Assembly (NCBI GenBank): GCA_020747065.1
Contig: JAGMVK010000023.1
Location: 682,001 to 746,000, forward strand
Source of the DNA: Cadophora sp. MPI-SDFR-AT-0126
Taxonomy: Eukaryota > Ascomycota > Leotiomycetes > Helotiales > Ploettnerulaceae
DNA length: 64,000 bases
Direction of reading: 5' to 3'
The notes beneath the pieces are model-generated. The model worked only from the letters and a program-made list of their open reading frames with translations. It was not told the DNA's origin and ran no database searches. Each line of letters begins with the position of its first letter. The stretch's first letter is position 1. Of this stretch, positions 10,791-22,235 are shown one piece after another. A program made the translations under genes and the position numbers.

Positions 10791-11641
10791 ATAGATTACC
10801 GTTTGTTATTACTTACTATGATTTTAAGAGTAAGAACGAGAATTAAATCGTGAAATATGGGTTGTCGATTTCTTTTCCTATTTTGATTTTACAAGGCGCA
10901 AAGGTCATGGCATTATCTCAACCTCTCGTGCTCTGCTGAGGATTGAGGTTTAAGCTCTACGATCGTGATCTGAGTATACCATCAGGACATCAAGGATGTC
11001 ACCCGGCAGGACGCTGTCAACCGCCGGATTGAGACCGCCGAGTGATGCAAGCTCACTGCGGCCATCGTGAGATGATCGCCTCACGCTACTGCCTTCGCGT
11101 TGCGTAGCCTCCACGAGCTCTTTTCAAGGATGAGTTTTCAAAAGTCGGCCCCATGGCTCCTGTCTTTCTCCTTATCTGCGACAAGACGGAGTGCCTATTC
11201 TGTATTGGAGACGAACCGAGGAGCTACGAAGCACGGATGGGTTCTTTTTCCTACCCTACAAGGTGATGAGGTCATGTTGACCGCTATCACCCACAGGCGC
11301 TTGTTCTTTTAAGACTTGCATGATGTTAACGGCCATGTGCAGACTTCTGTGCTATTTTAGAACCAAGGACTTTACTATCGTGATGCAAGTATTGCATCGC
11401 CAGCAACGGAGGGAAAGGACGAGGCAATACCTGTCTTGCTTGATATTATCGCCGCAGAAGTATCTTCTTCAGCTTTACTCCTTCGGTTCTGGTAATAACA
11501 CTGATAATTCCTCAACTTTTCTATCTGCCGGCTCATTCATCTGCTAAACATGTCTGGAAGGGCTTAGAACCCTTCATATTATAGTCACAAGCATGTCAGG
11601 TATTCGAGTCGCTCTTTTTGAATCGCTTTCGTGGTTGATTT
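10791..11641. other. Unassigned stretch between relics
   Basis: No family motif recognised. A patch near 10985-11045 reads as DIKDVTRQDAVNRRIETAE before a stop and could be more relic coding sequence. ORFs at 11100-11312 and 11320-11547 look like chance. Confidence 0.3.
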
Positions 11642-12123
11642 AATAACTTAGAATGTCAAATACAATTTCCTCCCACAACCACCATTCTTCATTTCTGCTT
11701 TTCACATCGGCGTCAACCTTGCCAGTCCCGAGCAGCAGCTTGACGACGGCCTCGTGTCCATTCCTAGCAGCCTCCCGCAGTGGCGTTTGATTGTGTATGT
11801 CTTTCACATCAGCATCAGCCTTGCCAGTCTCGAGCAGCAGCTTGACGACAGCCTCGTGCCCGTTTCTAGCAGCCCACCAAAGCGTCTATGTCATCAGTAT
11901 CAACCTTGCCAGTCTTAAGCAGTAGCTTTATGACAGCCTCGTGCTCGTTCCCAGCAGCCCACCACAGCGCCGTGCGACCGTCTTCGTCTGTCGCGTCAGC
12001 ATCGGCATTGCCAGTCTCGAGCAGCAGCTTGATAACAGCCTCGTGCCCGTTTCTAGCAGCCCACCACAGCGCCGTCCGACTGTTTTGGTCTGTTGCGTCG
12101 GTATCGACCTTGCCAGTTCTCAA
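11642..12123 (-). pseudogene. Ankyrin-repeat fragment
   Basis: The minus strand encodes about four ankyrin repeats of 33-35 residues with very similar cores (TALWWAARNGHEAVIKLLLE, spacers GNADADATDEDGR and GKVDTDATDQNSR). A frameshift near 11880 separates the first two from the last two (TPLREAARNGHEAVVKLLLG), which then end with a stop near 11642. There is no start codon of its own. The 5' edge at about 12123 is joined directly to a Copia gag reading frame. The near-identical repeats resemble the ankyrin tails of fungal NACHT/NLR-type proteins, but no other domain is present, so this is an orphan piece of such a gene. Confidence 0.8.
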
Positions 12124-12583
12124 TGGTAAGCCTCTTCAGCTCGGAGAGAAGATCGTCTCGAGCACGTTCATTACTGATCTTATATCGGGCAATGACGATA
12201 TCGTAGGCTTCTTTAGCATTCTTAGCAGTCTCGATCTCAATGCGAATGCTTTCACTGAGCCAAGCATTGAGAAGCTTGTTGGCGGTGCGGAGGCTGTCTC
12301 TATTAGACTTCCAGTTGTTATAGTCTATGGTGTATCGAAGTGTGTTTGCGTGGAAATTCTTGAGAGCCTTTTGAGTGGAGGCGACGGTAACACTGTCTTT
12401 GTCGTCATCATCGTCGAGATAATTCCCTTTTTGAGGCTTATCAAGAATCTCTTCATCACCAGTGAAAAGGTCAAGAACATCATGGGCTTTCGCCTCACGC
12501 TCGAATTCGCGCTTCCAAGTAATGAAGTTGACTTTGCCGCGTAGGCGGCGCTCTGGGCTGACATCGACCTTTAAATCGGCCAT
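12124..12583 (-). mobile_element. Truncated Copia-type retrotransposon gag
   Basis: From an ATG at 12583 the minus strand encodes about 150 residues with the layout of the N-terminal gag (UBN2-like) of Ty1/Copia elements: VNFITWKREFEREAKAHDVL, then acidic DDDDDKD, then TLRYTIDYNNWKSNRDSLR, LLNAWLSESIRIEI and AYDIVIARYKISNERARDDL. The frame is open up to the junction near 12124, where the sequence switches to ankyrin-repeat DNA. No zinc knuckle, protease, integrase or reverse transcriptase follows, so only the 5' end of the element survives. Confidence 0.8.
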
Positions 12584-12711
12584 TCTGGGGACTTTGGCAA
12601 GTCCGAGTCTGGAGCTAATGGTATATAGCTTGATCTGAGGGCTGTTGACCACTTCAAAAGATATTAAAAGATATTATCCAGTTCTCAGTGAAAAGGGAGC
12701 TCATAACCAGT

Positions 12712-12850
12712 TGAGGATTGGAAGAAGAAGTGATGATCTGTTCAAAACTAGGAGACCGAAACTATGTATACAGAGGGGTAACTCATTACAGGGTCTAAGC
12801 CTGTTAAGCATGGAGGTGTAACGTCACATGACCAACAGTTTTCCGTTACA
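12712..12850 (-). repeat. Putative 5' LTR of the Copia remnant
   Basis: Read on the minus strand, the segment begins TGTAACGGAAAAC at 12850 and ends CCTCA at 12712, giving TG...CA termini. It is followed immediately by TGGTTATGAGC, a plausible tRNA primer-binding site, and about 125 bases later by the gag ATG. That order (LTR, PBS, gag) and the size of about 140 bases fit small fungal Copia LTRs. Only one LTR is seen, so the ends are inferred, not proven by a second copy. Confidence 0.6.
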
Positions 12851-12855
12851 CAGGG

Positions 12856-13429
12856 ATGGACGTTAGAGGCGAAATTGGTACGGACCCTTACGAATTAAAC
12901 AAACTGAATGCAGGAAAACCGGGCTTTACTGAAGACGGAGAGATGATCATGGGACATAAGTTCAAGTATTTCAGAAAGGGTGATAAAAACGGCCAGGTAT
13001 ACAGCGGGCGCTTACATCATCGCCTTCAACATCGCCGCGGCTCCCAAGGCAGGCTATCCAGACAATGGAGTGAACCCAGCTTGGAGAAACACCGTCCTTC
13101 ACTTGATTACTGCCACGTTCTGGGACCCAGCCGCAGATCCAGCGACGATCAAAGCCAGCAGCGACAAGCTGACTTTCGACTGGGGCAAGAATCTCATCGA
13201 TGTCTCCCCCGGAGCTGGTGCTTACATGTCCGAGAGCGATTACATCGAGCCAAACTTCACTCAGTCGTTTTTCGGATCCAAGTACGCCAAGCTCCGTGCC
13301 ATCAAGGCTAAGTACGATCCATATGATGTCTTCTACGCTCAGAATGCTGTTGGATCCGAGGATTGGAAGATGTCGGAGATGATCATGGGTAACTTGCCTT
13401 CACAGAACAGCAAGCTGTGCAGGATTTGA
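12856..13429 (+). pseudogene. 3' fragment of a BBE-type FAD-linked oxidase
   Basis: The frame at 12980-13429 matches the C-terminus of fungal FAD-linked oxidases with a berberine-bridge (BBE) domain: NPAWRNTVLHLITATFWD, VSPGAGAYMSESDYIEPNF, and the terminal KYDPYDVFYAQNAVGSEDW, then a stop. The FAD-binding PCMH domain that would make up the first 350 or so residues is missing, and the putative Copia LTR ends just 5 bases upstream of the fragment. This looks like a gene cut by retroelement insertion, with its 5' part lost. Such oxidases oxidise alcohols or amines in secondary metabolism, but this copy cannot be active. Confidence 0.8.
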
Positions 13430-14215
13430 GAGACATGAGTAATTGTATAGTATTCTGGGAACTCAAAAGACATATACTGTACATTACCAAATCAAAGGCA
13501 TTAAATTTTCCCCATCCTTAAGACCTTCGATATGGACTCTTCATGATACGAGTGAAAGTGAGATCATATGATGGGTGAGGGGTCAAGTGATCAGTGAGAT
13601 GCTGAAGAGGGGCTGTTTCTCTTCGATAATGTTCTGTACGAATTTGACCATTTCAGAACTGATGCGGGCTGCAATTCAGCCAAAAACCTCACTTGAACTC
13701 CTTCCAAACCATTCTTTCAGAGTTCTGGACGATCTTCATCGAAATCAGCTATGTTCTCTCCCCAGACTGGCTGAACAGAGTCCAGAAGTTGTCGTATCTC
13801 TCAAAGTAGGCATCAACAGACCGCTCGCCGTTGAGATATAGATGTACATCTTGGGGAAGGCTGAGTGAGCGAAAAGCTGACTGGAGCCGACTCTTCTTAG
13901 CCGTTCGGCAGCAAACAAAACTTTCAGAGTAACAAGGCTAGCATCGTTCGATTGTGAAAGTTTAATATCTAGCTAAGAAGGAGTCACAATTTCTTCGAGA
14001 GTCCATTTTCCAACCTGTTCCCCTTGGGTCGCTCCAGTCGGGCGCTAACGAAAGGTTTTGCACGATGTCTCAATCTACCGTGAACATGCAGGCTGTGCCT
14101 TCTGATCAACTGTTACGAGAAAATCCCTGACAATGGATCACCTATGCCACGGTATCCCGCCCGGCCACACAGCTTAAATCCTAATTTTGAATTTCCAATA
14201 CCTGTGTCTAAGAGA
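13430..14215. other. Intergenic, left border of the gene island
   Basis: Only short ORFs without family features (for example 13575-13841). It separates the transposon-rich flank from the intact gene island. Confidence 0.4.
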
Positions 14216-15530
14216 CTAGAGTCCAGATCCCGCAACACCAGCACTGCTCTTTGCAAGTTCATGGCTCGCATCAGACCAGAGAGTGCCATCCCGCCAGAAG
14301 CCGGGCTCTTTTTGCGTAACTTTATCGTGTGACTGAGATTCCAAAAAGTGCCAGCGACAGAGTTCTTTCCAATGCTCCTTCTGCCAACCATTGAGATCTG
14401 AACTCCCATTCTGATTTAAAGTAGGAAGATATTTAGGCAAACTCGGGTCATGAGCGATAAGAACCAGGACCGCTGGCGAAGAATCAAAAGCCATGAGCTT
14501 CTCAACCGAATCCTGCGCTGCTTCTACTTGGACATATGCCGAGGATGGTGCAGTGGAGATGCGGTGCATTGGCCGGTCGACTTCTCTTTGAGCAGCACCA
14601 TCTGAATGAGTTTGGTCCGAAGAGAGCGGCTCCTGTTTTGATGCTGATGAGCAGTCACCTAAGCAGAGGTAACGCCTGAAATCTTTGTTGGGAAGAGGAA
14701 AGCTGGTTGAGGGACGGAAACACCCTGCAGAGTGGCATATATCGCCACCTAAGAAGACGAACGAGCTTTCTTCTCCTGCGGTTGTCCGAGCGAGAGCGCA
14801 GATGTGACCTTTACAATGACCCGGTGTATCTGTGACAATCAGTTACTTGGATCACACATTCATACCTCAATACGTACCTAGGAGATAGAGAGACCCGTCA
14901 CTGAAGTAATCGTGAGCCCGGAAACCACCAATTGTCAAGTGCGTCGTATTAAAGTTGATCTCTATCAATTCACGCTCCGTAAAAGAATTCGAAGGCACGG
15001 GAGATGTGGCATTTTCTGGGTAGCCCGGCATGACTTTGTCGTTCGCCTTGAAACCCTGCCCTACCAGCAGAGCGGTTGAAGCTGGGAATAGAGCCATATT
15101 GCCAATATGATCCCAATGGTAATGAGACCATACCACGGCCGCTGTGAAGTCGTGTCAGCAGATATCCAAGCGTCGACTTAGCAGCAAGCATACATATCTC
15201 GTTTAAAGCAACCCCATTAGCAGCAAGCAGCTCCGGTACATCTCTGGGTACATTCAGTGAGCGAACAGCCACGCCCTGACTCAACCGATTTAGGACCACG
15301 GGAGGCAGATTCCAATAATCCTTCCGCACCCCGAGGTCGAACATCAGCTTCGAACCTGATTGCTCATGTTCAATCAAGAAACACTGGTCGGTGACTTCTA
15401 GATATTGTTGGCGGGGAAGGACTGGCGATATGAAAGATTCTGCTTTGATGGAAAGAGTGCAGGATGTATCGACCATTCGAACTCGCACCGTGGCCGTTCC
15501 AGCTGGTAGATCCAGTTGTGACTTCGCCAT
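14216..15530 (-). CDS. Metallo-beta-lactamase-fold hydrolase
   Basis: Three exons (15530-15194, 15141-14878, 14829-14216) give 404 residues. The zinc site is complete: SHYHWDHIG (H-x-H-x-D-H) at the start of exon 2, DTPGHCKGH at the start of exon 3, FLGGD shortly after, and a late histidine in LIAHD. This is the layout of quorum-quenching-lactonase-like and related fungal hydrolases that open lactones or thioesters. Both introns are GT-AG and restore the reading frame exactly. The start at 15530 is chosen because upstream in-frame sequence lacks family similarity. It is the first gene of the island. Next to a Baeyer-Villiger-type enzyme in the same island, lactone hydrolysis is a reasonable but unproven role. 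Confidence 0.85.
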
Positions 15531-16270
15531 TTCTTGTGCTGCGCCACAGGGTTGTGCAGTGCAAGAGTTGTGATGCCTAGAATTACTGTACTGGTTGAAC
15601 CTTTTATGCTTAATTATCATATGACGACACTCTGTATAGTATGGAAAATCTGAGAACTGTCGGAGCGGCGTACGACCTTCCGAGTCGTGAAGCCCCACGT
15701 GCCAAGAAACCTACTTTACAAACCAATTGAGACTCGCTTAACCGGACTTTCCCCCGTATCTGTAAACAATTTTCTTTTTGTAAGAATCCGAGTCGTCTAC
15801 AAGCCACGAGGTTCTTCCATTTCGATGGTTAGTGAGCCCGAAAATACACTGACGCCTGGGAGACTGTTGTGCATTCTCCGGCCACGACATTTGAAGCAAG
15901 AGAAGGGATTCTGCATTCTAGTAATTTTGTTTCCTTCTCCTTATGTGCATCAAGCCAGCCATCATTTTGTTGTCGTAACAAAACAGGATTCAGAGCTAAT
16001 GGTTTGACTCTAGATTCGAAGTCGATATCATTACTGGTCCTATTCGTCCAATTGTATGCTACAGGAGTTTGGAAACCGTATTCAAGACGCCCCGAGAGCT
16101 GTCCACCCATCGACGTGGACCTCTCGACTAAGCATGTTTTCATGAAGCTCCCAAACTCGCAGCATGGGAAGAAATTCTTCCTATTGACATAAAGTTAGTA
16201 GATAGATCATCAAATTCGAGCTACGGTCCCTACCAGCAGTCACGACGACAAGGACAACGATCGTCCAGAT
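15531..16270. other. Intergenic
   Basis: Space between two minus-strand genes. A 104-codon ORF (15829-16143, minus) has no recognisable motif and I do not call it. The promoter of the hydrolase must lie here. Confidence 0.35.
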
Positions 16271-17351
16271 CTAAAGGACCCTGTGATCAGGATCTAGCAT
16301 GTCCAAGATCTCAATCGTCTTTTCGTACCTCAAAAGATATCAGCTCAACCACTACCCAAGGGACCCCAGATGACTTACATCGTGAACACTATACCGCCAC
16401 TAAGCGAAAGCCGTCCCAGTCGAGCCAGTGCACCTGACCAGAAAGTTCGTGGTTCTCCCCTCATAAAAATAAGCCGGGCACAATTCAAGCTGTTCCCATA
16501 AGTTCGACGTCCCTGCAGACTCTGCATTCTAGTTTTGATGACATCTAGCGACATCGTGGTGTACCTGTAGAACAAATCAATACACAAAAACTGGCCAATC
16601 AGTGGGAATGAACTTACACTGTGATAATGCCAGCTGTGGCACCAATTGCGAAGCTTCCCAGAGCTCCAATTTTGTGACCGGGCTTCTCAAAGAATTGCTT
16701 GAGCGTTGTGTAAGAGGTGAATCTGACCCCACTATTTGCAGCTTGCCTAGCCGTTGTGGGCACCCATCCTTGAAGGAGTACCCTTGGTCCCTTCTCTGCA
16801 AGCAGGAATCTCGTGCCACGAATAAAGCCCAAATTTTGCGATTTAGATTTCTGTTTCATGTCTACCAGCTGAGTTTTTATGCTCTCGAACGGCGTCACAG
16901 CAAAGGTCGACTCTGCGACACCAGCTCCAAATCCAGCTACAACAGCTCGGAAAGGAGTAAGCCTACCATCTGGTCCTACAAGAACATTTTTTATTGAATC
17001 GAAGGCCACAAAACCTGATCCATTTAGCCAGTAATCTAACTGTGTGCCAAGAAAGAATACCTACCAACTCCTCCTTTGACGGCATTTCCTACAACCATCG
17101 TGGTGCAACCCACATACCACTCCCGAGAAGGGAATTTGGGCCATCCTAGGGCTTGAGAGGCTGGAAGTTGTCGGTTCAGTTGTGATCTGGTTTTCGCGAA
17201 CTCGAAAGGATATGTGATTGCTGGAGCGATGTTAGCGGCTTTAAATCCACCTGGCGATGTATCTATCGAACGAGAAGAACTTGCCGATTTCAACAGCTCC
17301 AGCGAACGATCCCGCAACAACAGATCTTAATGGTGTAGGCTTGATATCCAT
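16271..17351 (-). CDS. Mitochondrial tricarboxylate (citrate) carrier
   Basis: Five exons (17351-17285, 17220-17065, 17014-16618, 16564-16379, 16328-16271) encode 287 residues of a mitochondrial carrier of the inner membrane. Three repeats with six membrane spans are visible. The carrier signatures appear as TYPFEFAKTR (repeat 1), TPFESIKTQL (repeat 2) and SLDVIKTRMQ (repeat 3). The sequence context matches the tricarboxylate carrier subgroup, which exchanges citrate or isocitrate for malate. Intron 1 (17284-17221) begins with GC instead of GT (G|GCAAGT) and is needed to join VEI to AITYPF. An upstream ATG at 17469 would need another exon that I could not join in frame. Divergent from the acetoacetyl-CoA synthetase gene. 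Such carriers recur in fungal organic-acid and polyketide clusters as dedicated paralogues. Confidence 0.88.
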
Positions 17352-17772
17352 TCCTTGTTATCATGTGAGCATCATAGCTAGGAGCGAATTCACCAACCTT
17401 GCGCTTTCCCACTCCAGCTTGTGTCAGGTGGTTGTATCTCAGACCCTGCTGAGACTTCGCAAGTGCCATTTCTACTGCCCACTTTTCTTTCTGACGGCAT
17501 GACGAGGAAAAAAATACGATGACTTCAGGTTAGAACCCTACTTTATGAGACCCTGATTTTAAGCTACGATGACGACAAGAAATGAGATTCATGGGAATAA
17601 CCGGGGGAGTATAGTCATTGGGCCGGCCAGAGTGTCGGAAATCAGAGACAAGCCGGATAGGTCCTTGACTGGTCTTGCCGAATATTTGGTTCAGGAATAT
17701 GTCTTACGGATGCCAGATTTCCGGGGCCAAAGCCCTCTTGCATACGTGCCAAAGTTTGCTCGGCATAGGATT

Positions 17773-17802
17773 CCCCGCACCCCACGGCCCATAATACCCC
17801 GC
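17773..17802. promoter_or_regulatory. Three CreA-like sites in a shared promoter
   Basis: CCCCGC (17773-17778), CCCCAC (17780-17785) and CCCCGC (17797-17802) are reverse complements of SYGGRG, the CreA/Cre1 carbon-repressor motif. They sit in the 699-base space between the divergent carrier and acetoacetyl-CoA synthetase genes. Single hexamers are frequent by chance, but three within 30 bases are not typical. No binding is proven. Confidence 0.4.
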
Positions 17803-18050
17803 AGATCAAGCATTGACTGGACTCTCTTTTAGTTGTTCAGTGAGCAAAATTGACATAGTCGTAACTTAGCTCAATCACCAATCTTTTCCTCCGCTCGGAG
17901 ATCAAATCTACAAACATCCCTTCCATCTCGTGCAGTGACTTGGTGGCCATTCAATTCGAAATACGAGACAACCATTCTTTGTGTGCTTTGCATGATATGT
18001 TCACCAAACGATTGTAACAGTCACTCAGAAATAGTTCGCTACCCAACACG

Positions 18051-20257
18051 ATGGCGTCTTTAACACAAACGCTACCCCGGAAACTATGGACGCACCCAAA
18101 GCCCGAATCAACTCAAATGATGCAGTTCCAGCGTGCATTAGAGAAGGCCAAGGGATTGAGATTCGGGACCTGGTTCGACATGCACAGCTGGGCGTTGACA
18201 CACCGAACAGAATTCTGGGACTTCTTATGGAAACATCTCCCGATCGTGCATGAAGGCTCATATACGAAGGTTGTGGACGAGAGTGCTCGAATTGACAGTA
18301 TTCCGTCTTGGTTCGAGGGTGTACGGATGAATTATGCCGAGAACGTTCTCTACACGGCTGATCTCAAGGACAAGAGTGTGAGGACGGTGTCCGGCAAGGA
18401 GGATGACAAGATTGCTATCACTGGGGTTCGAGAAGGATGTGCTGAGATTCAGAGGATAACCTGGGGTCGTCTTCGTAGTAAAGTTGGACAGCTCGCACAG
18501 GCAATGAGGGCAAACGGTGTTGGTCGAGGGGATCGCGTCGCTGTTGTTGCAAGCAACAGCATCGACACGTTCTGCGTACTTCTTGCGGTCACCAGCCTTG
18601 GTGGAATTTTCAGCAGCAGCTCGACAGACATGGGTGCTGCCGGAATCCTCTCGCGACTGCTGCAAATAAAACCAAAATGGATCTTTATGGACGATGCAGC
18701 GATATACAACAGCAAGAAGATAGATCTGCGGAAGAGGATGGCGGAGATTGTTCGAGGGATGGAAGAAGTGCGTGAATTTCAAGGACTTGTTTCGCAGCCT
18801 CGATTTGCAAAGAAGCCTGCGGACATTTCAGGTGTACCGAGAACACAGTTGCTTGCTACGTTTCTGGCGCGAGCGAAATCAGACAAGATGGAATTCGAGA
18901 GAGTCCCTTTCAGAGATCCTTTCTTGATCGTCTATTCAAGTGGGACCACAGGTGAGCCGAAGTGTATCGTCCATTCTGTTGGCGGTGCAACTGTGTCTGG
19001 TCAGAAAGAGTGCCGCCTACACCACAGTCTGGATGGACAAGCTCGTTTCCTTCAATACACGACTACGGGCTGGATCATGTACCTCGTTCAAGCACAAGCT
19101 ATGCTCACAGGCGCAAGTCTAATCATGTACGATGGATCTCCATTTTTGCCTGAACCTACACGTTTCGTCAAACTCCTCGGGCAAGAGAAGGCTACTCACC
19201 TCGGCATCTCTCCGCGGTATTTGCAAACTTTACAAATGAAAGGAATTAAACCCAGGGAAACGACAGATCTCACCAACATGAAAGTAGTTATTTCCACAGG
19301 GATGGTGCTTTCAGAAGCGTTGTTTGAGTGGTTTTACGATGACGGCTTCCCGAAGCATGCACACTTGTGCAATATTGCAGGAGGTACAGATCTAGCCGGA
19401 TGCTTTGGCATAGGCAATCCAGCTCTTCCACTCTACGTGGGTGGCTGCCAGTCGCCAAGTTTAGGAATGGCTGTCGAGGTGTATGACCAGGTCACTCAAA
19501 CAGAGACACGGGCCGAAGGGAATCGAGTAGAAGATGGTGAAGCTGGCGAGCTCGTAGCCACAGCCGCATTTCCAAACATGCCGATCATGTTCTGGGGAGA
19601 AAAGGGACAAGCGAAGTACATGAGTTCCTACTTCGAAAGATTTGACAGTTCGTGCTCATCCATCAATCTTGGAATAGAAATAACTAACCCTACTTTCTAG
19701 ATGTGTGGACGCATGGCGATTTTGTCAAGATCCATCCAGTGACAAAGCAGCTTCTCTTCTTCGGTCGTGCGGATGGCGTACTCAACCCCTCAGGTGTAAG
19801 GTTTGGATCTGCTGAGATATACAATGTAATCGAGGCTTTCTTTTCAGACCAGATTCAAGATTCCATATGCGTGGGACAGCGACGACCTCAAGATGCTGAC
19901 GAAAGCGTCATGCTCTTCCTTTTGATGAAGCCTGGGGTGCGCTTCACCAAGTCTCTTGTGGAGGCGATCAAAAGCAAGATTGGTACCGAGTGCAGCAAAA
20001 GGCATGTGCCGAGATTCGTGTTCGAAACACCAGAAATCCCGGTAAGTTCCTGCACAGATGTGCAATGACGAGTTATGTACTGACTCGATTTACAGACCAC
20101 AGTAAACTTGAAGAAAGTCGAGCTTCCAGTCAAACGAATCGTTAGTGGAGAAGTCATCAAACCGAGCGGGACATTGTTGAATCCACAATGTTTGGATTAT
20201 TACTATCAATTTGCAAAGGATGAAGATCTGTTCGCCAAACCCCAGTCTAAATTATGA
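18051..20257 (+). CDS. Acetoacetyl-CoA synthetase (acyl-CoA ligase, ANL superfamily)
   Basis: Three exons (18051-19647, 19701-20041, 20096-20257) encode 699 residues, the usual length for acetoacetate-CoA ligases. The N-terminal block (LWTHPKPESTQMMQF, WALTHRTEFW) is the acetyl-CoA-synthetase N-domain. The AMP-binding P-loop is LIVYSSGTTGEPK (about residue 297). The adenine region is followed by the hinge motif FGRADGVLNPSG (about 553). The C-terminus VNLKKVELPVKRI carries the position of the catalytic lysine. It activates a beta-keto acid such as acetoacetate with ATP and CoA in the cytosol. No extra exon is needed and there is no lesion. In this cluster it may activate a beta-keto acid released by degradation of the substrate, feeding thiolytic cleavage to acetyl-CoA. 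Confidence 0.9.
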
Positions 20258-20786
20258 GCGCTTGAGGTGCGATTCGACAAGAGAGTGGCAGCGAGGACTC
20301 TTTCTCGTCGTTACTTACTTAGCTGGTATTGCATTCCAGTTGTATATAGCGAAAATACAAATCATTCTGAGGTCCGCTCAAAAGCAAACTTTTAGTTTTA
20401 TTGCCCATTGAGTTATCGGATGGTGACATCTTGATGAAGCCAGCACATGGACGTTAACGACGGTCTAAGAAGGAGAATTTTTCGAGGGTTCACACTACAG
20501 CGCTTGTAACCCTGGGCCAGAACAGACCGCTGCCTGGAAATAGGAAGGGCTCGCTTAATTGGGCTCCACCGCAGGCTTAACTACAGCGTATCTGGGGCCC
20601 TCTTGATTCTTCCGAGGAGATTTTCGGACTTGTAAGATCCTCCTCCAATTACAGCACCACACCGTTTGAGATGATCTACCCGCACATGGGAAGTAACTCG
20701 GAATTTATAAGTATGCTCAATTGCACTTTTTCGATTGGCAACGTAGTCACGAACTCCTCCATCGATTCTCCCTCGCAAAACACAAC

Positions 20787-21970
20787 ATGCATTTATTCAC
20801 ACTCGTCAGCAGGGACCCTCTCAAGACAGCGATATTTCTGTACACCTGGATCACATCATCCATACTAGTCCTTCTCACCCGTTTTCTGCTTCCCCACATC
20901 CCAGCCTATCAACCCATCCGCATACGACTCTCGAGAGCATATCTCTCCTCGGCTGCATTGATCTTCCCGGATCTGGTTCATAGACTACCAGTCGGACCAC
21001 TGCCCAAGTCTCAAGCATATCCCATCGCATCAGCATCGCACGGCTTTGAAGGGTACCTGATCCCCGGGTCAAAAGGCTCCGTCATCAAGGAACTGGTTAG
21101 TCACAGCGCAAGCCAGGCGAAATGCGTTGTTCTATTCGCCCATGGAGGAGGTTATGCGAGAGGTGAAGCGAAGATGTATCTCAATTACATGAACAGATGG
21201 GAGAAGGTCGCAAAAGAGGCGGGAGTAGATCTGGTGTTCCTGAGTGTCGAATACCGTCAGTAGCGGCTGCCATTCACCTAGATACTGGAACCTGCTGACG
21301 GGTTTTCAGCCTTGACCGATAGTAAATCTCATCCTGCACAGCGCGATGCATTTTTAGGTGCATATCGATTCTTAATTGACCTTGGGGTACCATCCACGAG
21401 TATCGTGTTCATGGGGGACTCGGCTGGTGGTAGGTAGACTTCCTTGTAATACTGCTTTCAGTACGGCTCCGATACCAAACTTACTTCAGTACAGGAGGCA
21501 TTTGTATTCTGTCTGGCATTCACTGTTTGACTCTCGGATTGCCACAGCCAGCCTGTAGCATCCTCCATTCTCCATGGATCGACCCTACCATGCCGGCGCA
21601 CAAGGGAGGCAATGCATTGACCGAGACCGATTATCTCGTTGCAGCAGACGCGAATTGTCCCGGTTTGTGGGAAAAGTGGCTCAACGGAATCTCCCCTACG
21701 TCACCAGATGCAAATCCGTTATTCCGGAAGCCATCTGAGATCGCGGATTTGAACCCTCAGCTTGTTTTGGTCGGCGGCGGGGAGTTTGCATTACAAGAGG
21801 GCAAGGAATGGGGAAGGCTGTGCGAGGCGGCGGGAGTCGAGACTTCAATTGTTTGCGAGAGGGGCCAGATGCATATTTATTCGCTGGGATCAAGTTGGCT
21901 GTCCACCGAAGTGAGGAGGAGGACTGATTCAGCAATTTTTGGGTGGATTCAAGGTCATATTCGGAACTGA
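20787..21970 (+). CDS. Alpha/beta hydrolase (HSL-type esterase), N-terminal membrane anchor
   Basis: Three exons (20787-21255, 21310-21429, 21495-21970) give 354 residues; an in-frame ATG at 20721 would add 22. Near the N-terminus is a hydrophobic helix (AIFLYTWITSSILVLLTRF), suggesting a signal anchor. The hormone-sensitive-lipase oxyanion motif HGGGYARG and the nucleophile elbow GDSAGG (split by intron 2) are present, and a late MHIYSLG supplies the histidine. The acid appears in the VGGGEFALQEG segment, where the usual aspartate is less clear. These enzymes hydrolyse carboxyl esters or lactones. It is tail-to-tail with the next SDR gene. Together with the Baeyer-Villiger-type enzyme it could hydrolyse the ester formed by oxygen insertion. 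Confidence 0.85.
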
Positions 21971-22235
21971 TGTGCACACAAAGATTGTACTATGCCCCGC
22001 TGAAGATGCAAGATATCTTAACGACAATGAAATTGAATAGCCTGAATTGGGATAAAGACCTTCAGATCAACCGTCATGAAACAGTTTGCATTTAGGAAAT
22101 TTAAGTACCTCTTTGGAGCGACCATGAAACACGACATATTTTCGTCCGGGCAACCATTTGCGATACGAAAACATTTGAGCAAACAATTATTAGTCCTCCG
22201 TCCTCAACAATGCTCCCTGCCATGATAATTAGTAC

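Noticed and set aside
11888..12544. 218-codon plus-strand ORF
   Set aside because: Antisense of the ankyrin repeats and the Copia gag; the long open frame results from repeat composition.
15829..16143. 104-codon minus-strand ORF between the hydrolase and carrier genes
   Set aside because: No recognisable domain and no linkable exon; could be part of the carrier's 3' UTR.
17351..17469. Upstream exon for the tricarboxylate carrier starting at ATG 17469
   Set aside because: A tempting start (MALAKSQQGLRYN), but I could not find a donor and acceptor that join it in frame to the rest; the ATG at 17351 gives a complete protein.
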